Of a DNA stretch of 64,000 bases, positions 55,740-64,000 are shown piece by piece (position 1 is the stretch's first letter; every line of letters begins with the position of its first letter). This DNA is from CAVVZJ01 sp963752755. GTDB taxonomy: Bacteria; Planctomycetota; Planctomycetia; Isosphaerales; Isosphaeraceae. Location of the stretch: NCBI GenBank assembly GCA_963752755.1, contig CAVVZJ010000022.1, positions 248,001-312,000 of the forward strand. Reading direction: 5' to 3'. The translations under genes and the position numbers were made by a program. The notes below the pieces were generated by a model. It did not search any database. It was not told where the DNA came from and worked only from the letters and a program-made list of their open reading frames with translations.

Positions 55740-56891
55740 ATGGATGATTTCCCCGCCGGTCCGGCATGTCCGGAGCCCCGGAGGCCGCCGCTCTCGGTGG
55801 TGATCCCCGTCCGCGACGGGGGCCGCGACTTCGAGCGCTGCCTCCGGGGGCTCCGTGATTCGGACCGAACCAAATTTGAACTGGTCGTTGTCGATGACGG
55901 CTCCCGCGATGGCTCGGGCGATCGCGCCGCGTCGTTCGGGCGCGCGCGTGCTCCGCCACGACCGGCCGACGGGCCCCGCCGCGGCCCGCAATGCCGGGGC
56001 CCTGGTGGCCACGGCCCCGATCGTCTTCTTCCTCGACGCCGACGTCGTCGTCCACCCCGACACCCTGGGCAAGGCCCTCCGGCGCTTCGACGCCGATCCC
56101 GGCCTGGCCGCCCTGTTCGGCTCTTACGACGACCATCCGGCCGCGCCAGGACTGGTGAGCCAGTTCCGCAACCTCTTGCACCACTATGTTCACCAGCAGG
56201 GCGCCTTCGACGACGACGCCCGCCCCGCCCACACCTTCTGGACCGGCTGTGGCGCGATCCGTCGGGAGATCTTCCTCGACCTCGGCGGCTTCGACCCCCG
56301 CCTCTATCGACGACCCGCCATCGAGGATATCGAGCTGGGATACCGACTCGCTCGGGCCGGGCATCGGATCGCCTTGATGCGTGACGTCCAGGCGACCCAC
56401 CTGAAGCGATGGACTTTGCGATCGATGCTTCGGACCGACCTGCTCCAGCGGGGCGTACCCTGGATGCTCCTGATGCTCCGCTCGAAAGTCACCGAGAGCG
56501 ACCTGAACGTCAGCCCGGGTCAGCGGGCCTGCGTCGCGGCGACGGGCGTCGGCTTGCTCGGGCTTCTCGCTGCGCCGATCGCACCACCCGCGGCGGCACT
56601 TTTCGGCGTGAACTTGATCGTCCAGGCGGCCTTCAATCACGACTTCTACCGATTCCTCGCACGGCGTCGTGGTTGGGGTTTCGCCATCGCGTCGTTCCCG
56701 CTACATTTCCTCTACTTCTGCTGCTGCGGGCTCGCGGTCGCGCTGGCCCTTCTGCTCAAGCTCCTCCTGTCGAGACGCCCCGGACCAGGGCGCTGCCCGC
56801 CCCGCTCCGACGAGATGCCGCCGACGTCACGACCTTCCCCCACCCGCGGGCCCGGGAAGCCCGGAGTCCGTCGCGATGGAGGAAGCCGTGA
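55740..56891 (+). CDS. Family 2 glycosyltransferase, frameshifted
   Basis: About 384 residues. GT-A fold at the start (SVVIPVRDGGRDFERCLRGL, then VVVDDGSRDGS), a break near 55945, then TGPAAARNAGALVATAPIVF, FLDADVVVHPDT and EDIELGYRLARAGHR. Two to three C-terminal membrane helices (GVGLLGLLAAPIAPPAAALF, FPLHFLYFCCCGLAVALALL) suggest a membrane-bound polymerising or initiating transferase. The 3' end is unclear: the frame after the break runs open to 57417, so another indel near 56780 probably leads to the stop at 56889-56891. Confidence 0.83.
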
Positions 56892-58030
56892 GAGTCGCCG
56901 TCGTCCGCTCCGACAACCGCCGCGCCGCCGTCGCCGAGGCCCTGGCCCTGATCCGCGACGACATGGCCACGCGCATGGCCCCTCATGTGCTCATCAAGGC
57001 GAATTGCGTCAGCCATCGTTACCAGCTCCCCTCGACCCACGCCGACACCCTTTCGGCCACCCTCGACGCCGTGCTCGCCGCCGGCGCCAGGCAAGCCACG
57101 GTCGTGGAAGGGGCGAGCGACGCGACGGCCGGCTTCGAGCGATTCGGCTACCGTCGCGAGTGCTGGGGACGGCCGGTCGATTTCTTCGACATCAACCGCG
57201 ACGAGACGCTCTGGGAACCGATCGAGCTGGTCGCAATCGACCGCACGACCCGGACCGCCCGGCTCTCGGAAACCGTCGCCTCGGCCGACTGCCGCGTCTC
57301 GCTGGCCCTGATGAAGACGCATGTCACGGCCATGGTGACGCTCTCCCTGAAGAACATGCTTTCGAGTCTTCATCCGTCCGACCGCGTGATGATGCACGGC
57401 CACCGCGGCGGCGGTAATGGCTACCACGGGTTCAAGAGACACGTCGTCGAGTTCCTCAAGCAAGACAACGCGGCGGTCCGCTGGCTGACCCGCGCGATGG
57501 GCCGGGCCCGGAACCTTCGCAATCGGCTCCGCGGACTCGATGGGCCAGAGGGTTGGGAGCGGCTCTCCGTCGCCGACCTGGCGTTCCTCCGCTCGGTCGA
57601 AGCGATGAACCGGAACCTCGTCCGGCTGAATCGCCGCGTTGGGCCACACCTGAGCGTCATCGACGGCTTCGTGGGCATGCATCGCGAGGGGCCGCGACAC
57701 GGCACGCCCTTGAAGCTGGGCGTGGTCGTCGCGGGCACGAATGCGGTGGCCGTCGATGCGGTGGCGGCCTCCGTGATGGGGTTCGATCCGCGTCGGATCG
57801 GCTACCTCACTTACGCCGATTCGGCCGGCCTGGGCATGATCGACCTCGACGCGATCCAGGTCGTCGGCGAGCCGATCGAGCGGGTTCGCAAGCGGTTTGT
57901 GCCCCATTCGAACCACGCCGTTCAGCGCCACTGGAGCCGCCTGAACGACGTGACGCTCCGCGGCCCGCATCTCGGACCGGCGCGGGCCGGACGCGAGGCC
58001 GTCCGTGGAGATGAGGGGAAGTCGGCCTGA
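56876..58030 (+). CDS. DUF362 domain protein
   Basis: 384 residues from an ATG at 56876. DUF362 block: VLIKANCVSHRYQLPSTHAD, ATVVEGASDATAGFERFGY, VSLALMKTHVTAMVTLSLKN, LSVIDGFVGMHREGPRHGTP, VDAVAASVMGFDPRRIGYL. Many relatives carry ferredoxin clusters; no CxxCxxC motif is present here. Its place in the middle of a glycan operon is odd. An oxidoreductase or modifying role in glycan or lipid-carrier handling is only a guess. Confidence 0.82.
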   Translation: MEEAVRVAVVRSDNRRAAVAEALALIRDDMATRMAPHVLIKANCVSHRYQLPSTHADTLSATLDAVLAAGARQATVVEGASDATAGFERFGYRRECWGRPVDFFDINRDETLWEPIELVAIDRTTRTARLSETVASADCRVSLALMKTHVTAMVTLSLKNMLSSLHPSDRVMMHGHRGGGNGYHGFKRHVVEFLKQDNAAVRWLTRAMGRARNLRNRLRGLDGPEGWERLSVADLAFLRSVEAMNRNLVRLNRRVGPHLSVIDGFVGMHREGPRHGTPLKLGVVVAGTNAVAVDAVAASVMGFDPRRIGYLTYADSAGLGMIDLDAIQVVGEPIERVRKRFVPHSNHAVQRHWSRLNDVTLRGPHLGPARAGREAVRGDEGKSA

Positions 58031-58076
58031 TCGACCGTTTATCAAGGAAGCCCATGAACTTCCGGGGAACCGCGGC

Positions 58077-59172
58077 ATGGACGCCGGACTCGCAACGCAA
58101 GAGCTGGGAATCCTGATCGTGGGCCTCGGCTGGCTCGGCACCCGCCGCGCGGCCGCGGTCCGAGCGGCCAAGGGGACGCGGCTGGTCGCCCTGTACGATA
58201 CGGACGAGCCGGCCGCGCGTCGCGCGTCGGCCCGATTTGGGGTGCCCGCAATCCCCAGATTTCGGCTCGGCCCTGGCCTGGCCAGGCGTCGAGGCCGTGG
58301 TCATCGCCACGCCGCATGCCGAGCATGCCCGACCCGCGCGACTGGCGCTGGAGGCCGGCAAGCACGTCCTCTGTGAGAAGCCGCTCACGATCGACCCGCA
58401 CGACGCCCGTCGGCTCGCCGAGATCGCCGAGGATCGCGGCTTGCGGCTGGCCACCGGGTTCAACCACCGCTTCTATCCGTGCGTCGCCGACGCCCTGCAA
58501 CTGGTCGCCGCCGCGCTGGGACGGCTGGTGAGCATTCGCACCGAGATCGGCCATCGCGCCGGTCCCGATTTTCTGGCCTCCTGGCATCTCGACACGACCC
58601 GGTCCGGCGGCGGCACCCTGATGGACAACGGGCCCCACGCCTGCGACCTGATCCGCCGATTCGTCGGCGAGTCGGTCGCGGCCAAGGGTTACGTGGCCGA
58701 CGCGCTCGACCTGCCCGAGGGTTGCGAATCGGAGGCGTTCGGCCTCTTCCGCTGCCAGGACGAGTTGACAGCCGAGCTTCGGTCGAGCTGGACGCAGCCT
58801 CGCGGCTATCTCACCATCGAGCTGCGCGGGCTCGGCGGCGAGCTCCGGGTCGAGACCGCTCCCTGGCGACTCTCGGGACGTCTGGCCGGCGGGCGGACGA
58901 TTGATCGACGCTACCTTGCCGAGCGGGCCGCGGAGCTGATTTTCCGTCGCCTTCATGGTTGCGAGCGTTCTCTGGTCCGCGAGCTGGAGGCGTTCGCCAA
59001 CGACGACCCGCAAGGCTCGCCCGGCGCCAGCGGCTGGGACGGCTTCCGCGCCACCGAGATGGTCAATGCCGTCTATCGCGCCGCCGAAACGGGCGAGGAG
59101 GTGCTGCTGGACCCGTTCCCGACGCGGCTTCCCGGAGTCCGCCGCTGGCTCGAACCCTGGGAGGTCGCATGA
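58077..59172 (+). CDS. Gfo/Idh/MocA-family sugar oxidoreductase, frameshifted
   Basis: About 365 residues. Rossmann start ILIVGLGWLGTRRAAAVRAA; one extra base near 58250; then VEAVVIATPHAEHARPA, the catalytic lysine in GKHVLCEKPLTIDPHDA, and the C-terminal domain (LATGFNHRFYPCVADALQL, GGTLMDNGPHACDLIRRF). Acts on NAD(P)-linked sugar or sugar-nucleotide oxidation. The ATG of the next gene overlaps its stop by ATGA (59169-59172). Confidence 0.88.
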
Positions 59173-59930
59173 GCCGCGGGCTCCCGATCCTCACTTATCA
59201 CGCGATCGACCACTCGGGCAGCGTGATCGCGACCGACCCGGTCGGGTTCGCCGCCACGATGTCCGCCTTCCACCAGGCCGGCTATCGCACGCTCGACCTC
59301 GACGACTGGATCGCGCAGGGCCGGCCCGACTTGGATCGGGCGTTCGCGATCTGCTTCGACGACGGCCTCCGCTCGATCCTCCCGGCCGCGGACGTACTGG
59401 CGCGGTTCGGGTTCACGGCGACCGTCTTTCTCGTCACCGACCGCATGGGCCGCGACAACGCCTGGCCCGGCCAGCCGTGGGGTATCCCGAGGCAGCCCTT
59501 GCTGACGTGGTCCGACACGATCCAATTGCAAGCCGCCGGCTTCCGCTTCGGGGCCCATACGCGGACCCATCCCCGACTCGACCGGCTCGACGAGGCCGCA
59601 ATCCGCGACGAACTCCTCGGCTCTCGCAAGGCGATCGAGCAACGCCTCGGCCAGCCCTGCCGACTCCTCGCGTACCCTTATGGCGTCGACTCGCCGTGCG
59701 TCCGCCTCGTCGCGACACACCACTTCGCCGCCGCCTTCGGGACGAACCTCGGCCGCGCCTCGGTTCGCGACGATCCACATGCCCTGCCGAGGATCGACGC
59801 CTACGAGCTTCGCTCGCCTCGGGCTGTCGCGGCCCTGCTCCGCGGCCTCGAAGGTCCACGGTTCCGCGTCCGCCAGGCCATGCGAGCCACCCGGCGGGCC
59901 ACCCTCGGACGTCTCGCATCCGCGGCCTGA
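59169..59930 (+). CDS. Polysaccharide deacetylase (NodB domain)
   Basis: 253 residues, without obvious signal peptide. NodB motifs: TYHAID, FDDGLRSILP (metal Asp), FGAHTRTHPRLDRL (two His) and RLLAYPYGV (motif 3). Removes acetyl or acyl groups from glycans. Coupled by ATGA to the oxidoreductase gene. Its cytoplasmic or membrane-side location is unclear; the lack of a signal is unusual for this family and suggests it acts on lipid-linked or cytoplasmic intermediates. Confidence 0.9.
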   Translation: MSRGLPILTYHAIDHSGSVIATDPVGFAATMSAFHQAGYRTLDLDDWIAQGRPDLDRAFAICFDDGLRSILPAADVLARFGFTATVFLVTDRMGRDNAWPGQPWGIPRQPLLTWSDTIQLQAAGFRFGAHTRTHPRLDRLDEAAIRDELLGSRKAIEQRLGQPCRLLAYPYGVDSPCVRLVATHHFAAAFGTNLGRASVRDDPHALPRIDAYELRSPRAVAALLRGLEGPRFRVRQAMRATRRATLGRLASAA

Positions 59931-59952
59931 CCGACCCGGAAGGAGGCCCCCC

Positions 59953-60963
59953 CTGCTCGTCGCTCGACTCGCCGCCGAACCCTCGACGATCGCCCGCGGC
60001 CTCTGCTGCCCAGCCTGCCGCTCGCCGCTCGACCGACGGGCGACGGCCTTCACCTGCGACGGCTGCGGGCGACGCTTCCCGGATATTGTCGGGCTGACCG
60101 ACCTCCGCCTGAACTCCGACCGCTACCTCGACCGCGAAGCCGAGCGTGCCAAGGCCGCGCGCCTGGCGCGGTTCGAAGCATCGACGGACGTGCTCGGCCT
60201 GGCCAGGGCCTACTACGCGATGACCGACGACGTGGACGATCGCCGCCGTGCCCGCTTCCTCGCCCACATCGCCAGGGCGGAAGCCCGCGGTGAGGCGATC
60301 GCGAGCCTGCTGCCGACGAGCGGAACGATCCTGGAGGTCGGCTGCGGAACGGGGGGTTTGCTCGCGGCATCGGCGCGGGCCGGACTCGCGATCGTCGGGG
60401 CCGACATCGCAACACGATGGCTCGTCGTCGCTCGGAGGCGACTGGCGGATCGGGCCCTGAGCGTTCCGCTCATCGGGGCGCAGGCGGAGCGTCTCCCCTG
60501 GCCGGATGCGAGCTTCGACGCGGTCGTTGCCGACAGCGTTCTGGAGCACCTCGACGACCCCTCGACCGCGCTCCGCGAGTGGCTCCGCGTCGTGCGGCCT
60601 GGCGGACGCTTGCTGATCTGGTCACCCAACCGCCTATCCCTGGCGACCGATCCTCACGTCGGCCTCTGGGGGCTAGGCTGGTTGCCGCGGTCGTGGGTGC
60701 CGGGCTACGTCCAGAGGCGGCGCGGGATTCCCTGGATGGTCCGGCCGCTCACGCCGAGCGAGGCCGCGCGGCTCGCGACCGACGCCGGCTGGAGTGGTGT
60801 GCGGGTCGAGGCGGCCAACGTGACGGAGGCGATGGGAGTCGGCGAGCGGGCACGGCGTTCGATCCGACTGTACAACGCCGCGCGGCAGCGGGCGTGCTCG
60901 CATGGGTTGGTCCTTCGGTTCGGGCCACTCTGGCAACTCACCGCGTTGCGGAGGGCGTCATGA
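59953..60963 (+). CDS. SAM-dependent methyltransferase with zinc ribbon
   Basis: About 336 residues. Trm112-like ribbon at the start (GLCCPACRSPLDRR then FTCDGCGRRFPDIVGLTDLR, two Cys pairs) followed by a class I methyltransferase (GTILEVGCGTGGLLAAS, ADSVLEHLDDPSTALREWL, VVRPGGRLLIWSPNRL). No ATG fits in frame after the preceding stop; a CTG at 59953 is only six bases after AGGAGG, so an alternative start or an indel is likely. Its stop overlaps the flippase start (ATGA at 60960). Confidence 0.83.
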   Translation: MLVARLAAEPSTIARGLCCPACRSPLDRRATAFTCDGCGRRFPDIVGLTDLRLNSDRYLDREAERAKAARLARFEASTDVLGLARAYYAMTDDVDDRRRARFLAHIARAEARGEAIASLLPTSGTILEVGCGTGGLLAASARAGLAIVGADIATRWLVVARRRLADRALSVPLIGAQAERLPWPDASFDAVVADSVLEHLDDPSTALREWLRVVRPGGRLLIWSPNRLSLATDPHVGLWGLGWLPRSWVPGYVQRRRGIPWMVRPLTPSEAARLATDAGWSGVRVEAANVTEAMGVGERARRSIRLYNAARQRACSHGLVLRFGPLWQLTALRRAS

Positions 60964-62415
60964 CGGCCCTGGCAACGGCTCTCCAGTTGAGACGCCGAGG
61001 ACGCTCGATCGGCGACGGGTTCGCACGGTCGCGACCGTCGGGCGTCCGGCGCTGGATGGCGGCCGAGTTGCTTTCCGGCGCTTGGGTTCGCGGCGACGGT
61101 GTACCTGGCGAGGCGGCTCGGGCCATCGTCGTTCGCACGGTTCGAGTTCGCGGCGGCAGTGGCAGCCTGGCTGCTGGTAGTCGTCCGGGGTGGGGTGGAC
61201 GTCGTCGTCTATCGCGAGGCCGCCCGTCGGCCGAGGTTGATCCGGCCGCTGACCGACCTGCTGATTGGCCTTCGACTGGCCTGGGCCACCGCCGGTTTCG
61301 CGGCGGCACTGATGGTGGCGGCCTTCATCGGACCGGATCGCGGCGGGGTGGTCGTAGTCGCATGCCTGGGTCTCTTTCCCTCCGCTCTGGCCGCCGACGT
61401 CTCGCCTCGGGCCCGGGGACGGTTCGGCTGGGTGGCAGCGGTGCAGGCGGCACGGACGTTCCAATATGCCGGCCTGATGTTGCTTTTGATTTCTTCGTCC
61501 ACCCATGTTTTGCGGGCGGCCTGGTGCGCCGTGGCAGCCGAGTGCGTCGGTGCGGGACTCTTCGGACTGCGACACTGGCGAGCATTCGGATGGCCGAGGC
61601 CGCGGTTCCGACGACGGGCCTGGCGTGTGCTGGCCCGTCGCGGAGCGGTGGCGGGGCTGGCGAGACTGGGCCGGGTCGGTCTCTACGCAGCGGACGTGCT
61701 GGCGCTCGGGGCGGTGGCGTCGAGCGACCTGGGAGCATTCGCTGCGAGCCGACGACTGGTCTTCGGGCTCGTCACTGTCGGCCTGATCGTGCCGTCGTCG
61801 ATGGGTCCGATCCTGGCGCGGGCGTGGTCCGCGGGGGTGACGCCAACCCGCCAGGCGATCGGGCGGGCGATGCTCACGATCGTGTCGATGAGCCTGCCGG
61901 CGGCGGTCGGAATGATCCTGCTGGCGGATCGTCTCATGCCAGCGCTGTTTGGAACGGCCTACCGCCACGCCGGCCCCTTGCTTGTGGCGAACGCCGCTCG
62001 GTTGGTCCCACTGCTGGTCGGCAACCTGCACCAGGCGGCCCTGGTCGCCTGTCGCCGGGAGTCGCCGACGATGGGACTGGTCATGATCCAGGTTGTCCTC
62101 GCCGCGACGCTTCTGCCGCTAGCTGCCCTTCGCGGTGGCGGGGTCGCGGTCGGCTGGTGCCTCGCGTTGATCGAGACATTGGGCGCGGTGGGGGCCTGGC
62201 TCCTGCTCCGTCGGCTCCGGATCGCCCCGCCCTGGCATCACGGACTCCTCGGCCCGCTCGCGGCGTGCGGCCTGCTCGCGTTGACCTGTATGGTGGCGCG
62301 ATCGGTCCCGTTGGTGAGTCTCGTCGGGCTCGGAGCCCTGGCGTACGGACTGGCCCTGGTCGTCTTCGATCGACGCTGGCGACTCCGTGTCTTCGGTGAG
62401 AGAATTCGCTCATGA
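60960..62415 (+). CDS. Wzx-like polysaccharide flippase, frameshifted
   Basis: About 485 residues and about 12 membrane helices. Translated from MTALATALQLRRRG with a one-base break near 61085, after which it reads YLARRLGPSSFARFEFAAAV, the usual start region of MATE/Wzx flippases. It moves lipid-linked glycan units across the membrane. ATGA overlaps link it with both the upstream and downstream methyltransferases, making it part of one transcript. Confidence 0.85.
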
Positions 62416-63227
62416 GCATGACAACCACCAACGCGCCGCTGCTGGCCCCAACGCTCCACGACCCGGGCTATTTCAACCGGCTGGCCGAGGTGGAGTTCGT
62501 CCACTGGTGGCCGGCCGGGATGTGGCGGATCGCTTCCCACTGGCTCGATCTTGCCCTCCGCGGCCGATCGGCACTCCGAGCACTCGACGTCGGCTGCGGC
62601 ACCGGAGGCACCCTGATCCGCCTGCGAGAGCGCCCGGAGATCGGCACGGTCATCGGCGTCGACGCGAGTGCGTCAGCGATCGGCCTGGCCCGCCGACGCT
62701 CCGATCACCTCGTTCAGGGCGATGCGTTCGCCTTGCCGTTTGCCGACGGTTGCTTCGACCTCGTCACCTGCTTCGACGTCTGGCAGCATCTCCCGGCCGG
62801 GTCGGTCGCCCTGGCCGCCTCGGAGTTGCGGCGCGTGCTTCGACCCGGCGGGCTGGCCTTGATCCGTGCCAACGGTCGCGGGCTCTGGCCGGGCCGCCGC
62901 GGCGGGGTCCGACTCTACCGGGTCGCGGAACTGGCCTCCACGCTGGCGGCGACGGGCCTGGACGTGGTCCACGCCACCTACGCCAACTGCCTGCCCGCCG
63001 TCGCTCAAGAACTACTCGGCCGGTTGCGGCCCACCCCTTCCCGCTCACGTCCCGCCCATCCGGCGGGGAGTGGTCTCTGCCTCCGGGTCCCGCCGCCCTG
63101 GCTCAATCGGCTGATGGCCGGCGTCACCACCTGCGAGGCCCTCGCCGCCGGCCGGCACGGCCTCGCCCTGCCAGTCGGCCACAGCACCATGGCCCTGGCC
63201 GCCAGGCCCACCAAAGACAATGGTTAA
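62412..63227 (+). CDS. SAM-dependent methyltransferase
   Basis: 271 residues. Class I methyltransferase core (LRALDVGCGTGGTLIRLRE, GDAFALPFADGCFDLVTCFD, LRRVLRPGGLALIRANG). A Pro/Arg-rich linker follows (GRLRPTPSRSRPAHPAGS). ATGA overlap with the flippase. It probably methylates a glycan or its carrier, inferred from location. Confidence 0.88.
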   Translation: MSMTTTNAPLLAPTLHDPGYFNRLAEVEFVHWWPAGMWRIASHWLDLALRGRSALRALDVGCGTGGTLIRLRERPEIGTVIGVDASASAIGLARRRSDHLVQGDAFALPFADGCFDLVTCFDVWQHLPAGSVALAASELRRVLRPGGLALIRANGRGLWPGRRGGVRLYRVAELASTLAATGLDVVHATYANCLPAVAQELLGRLRPTPSRSRPAHPAGSGLCLRVPPPWLNRLMAGVTTCEALAAGRHGLALPVGHSTMALAARPTKDNG

Positions 63228-63281
63228 CTTGATTAAAAGATAATATTGAAAATCGATCTTCGATCCGGTGGAGCGGACCCC

Positions 63282-64000
63282 ATGCGAATTGGCATCGACG
63301 GCGGCTGTCTCTCCAATCGCCGAGGGTTCGGCCGGTTCGCACGGCAGATCGTGCGGGCGCTGGACGAGGCGACTTCGCGGCACGAGTTCGCGGTGATTGT
63401 CGATCGGCCGTCGCTGGATGCGGTGAGCATCCCGACACGGTTCGAGCCGATCGTCGCCGAGGTGGCCGAGGCCCCGAGCCGCGCGGCCTCGCGCGGGGGC
63501 GGAGGAGCCTGCGCGACCTGCTGGCGATGGGACGCGCCGCGGCTCGGGCGGGGCTGGACCTCCTGTTCTTTCCTGCCAGTTACAGCTTCTTCCCGGTCTG
63601 GAACGTCGGCCGGGTCGTGGTCACCTTGCACGACACAATGGCCCTCGCGCACCCGGAGTTGATCTTTCCGACCCGCCTCGGCCGCCTGGCCTGGTGGCTG
63701 AAGGAACAGGCCGCGGTGCGCCGGGCCGACCGAATCGTCACTGTCTCCCAGACCGCCCGGCGCGACATCCTCGATTGGTTTCGATGGCCCGAGGACCGCG
63801 TCCGCGTGGTGCCTGAGGGGCCGTCCGATGCCTTCGAGCCGCGGCCGCCGGACGCCGCTGAGGAGGTGGTCCTCCGCAGGCATCGCATCGACCCGGCGCG
63901 GCGATTCCTCCTTTACGTGGGAGGCTTGAGCCCGCACAAGAATCTGTCGCGGTTGATCGAAGCCTTTGCCCAGGCGGCTCCGGCCAGCACGGACCTCGTG
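63282..64000 (+). CDS. Family 4/1 GT-B glycosyltransferase, incomplete and frameshifted
   Basis: Starts MRIGIDGGCLSNRRGFGRFA; a break near 63505 leads to the rest (LLFFPASYSFFPVWNVGRVV, VVTLHDTMALAHPELIFP, RRADRIVTVSQTARRDIL, FLLYVGGLSPHKNLSRLIEA). The donor-binding C-terminal half is cut by the window end. Probably transfers sugar in the glycan locus. Confidence 0.88.

Noticed and set aside
56880..57417. Extension of the GT2 frame over the DUF362 gene
   Set aside because: The residues there match no glycosyltransferase and the DUF362 frame is far better supported.
1..64000. Possible tRNA, rRNA or integrase attachment sites
   Set aside because: No T-loop sequence, cloverleaf or integrase gene was seen in the gaps.

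Overview
The window is high-GC DNA (roughly two-thirds G+C by eye) from a planctomycete, most likely of the Isosphaeraceae or a near relative. The signs are lineage-typical gene families: an anti-sigma/VWA (YfbK-like) fusion, an N-terminal LEPR-like 'LExRxLL' export motif, a PEP-CTERM protein, DUF1573, a multiheme cytochrome fused to a 5'-nucleotidase-like domain, Uma2, and many twin-arginine or lipoprotein signals. Placement is by gene content only.

Layout. 0-8 kb: carA (frameshifted), then an Fe(III)-type ABC transporter whose permease is separated from its ATPase and binding protein by a small gene on the other strand, then an M28 peptidase with PA and PDZ domains. 8-12 kb: an M29 aminopeptidase, a decayed GxxExxY gene, a secreted planctomycete protein and two small overlapping genes. 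12-18 kb: an ECF sigma factor with a large anti-sigma/VWA membrane protein, an exported alpha/beta hydrolase and an unknown protein. 18.7-25.5 kb: a glutamate-carboxypeptidase-II-like peptidase and an APC amino-acid permease, both shredded by indels, then a small TAT protein, a membrane protein and an amidase. 25.5-29.2 kb: an epimerase, a ParB-like protein and several families of intergenic repeats. 29-36 kb: hemW, a small lipoprotein, an Nfu-type protein, a glycine-rich RRM protein, DUF1573, a tetraheme cytochrome, Mpo1-like and Uma2. 36-44 kb: a tRNA-binding protein, a phosphodiesterase/sulfatase-fold enzyme, an esterase, recN and two tandem paralogous membrane proteins. 44-54 kb: a HAD-Nudix pair, a membrane MutS-like ATPase, a second copy of the intergenic repeat, a PEP-CTERM protein, a radical SAM enzyme, an SH3-like secreted protein and hemB. 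53-55.5 kb: a small membrane protein, hemL and a SnoaL-like protein. 55.5 kb to the end: a one-way glycan locus (GT2, DUF362, Gfo/Idh oxidoreductase, polysaccharide deacetylase, methyltransferase, flippase, methyltransferase, GT4). Several of its genes overlap by ATGA, and a TTGACA-17-TACAGT promoter precedes it.

Genes that work together: peptide breakdown and amino-acid uptake (two M28 peptidases, the M29 peptidase, the APC permease, the amidase); tetrapyrrole synthesis (hemL, hemB) and HemW; envelope glycan synthesis and export (55.7-64 kb); and envelope stress or signalling (ECF sigma with anti-sigma/VWA).

Two things stand out beyond the genes. First, at least two families of intergenic repeats: a ~250-bp unit with an extended -10 promoter and a near-identical 31-nt core at 28.8 and 48.5 kb, and a ~145-bp nested palindrome present in both orientations. 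Second, single-base frameshifts break many otherwise intact housekeeping genes (carA, recN, hemL, hemW) and become very dense at 19.1-22.6 kb. This looks like assembly error more than biology, so most 'broken' genes here should be read as probably intact in the living cell. No rRNA, tRNA or CRISPR array was seen.
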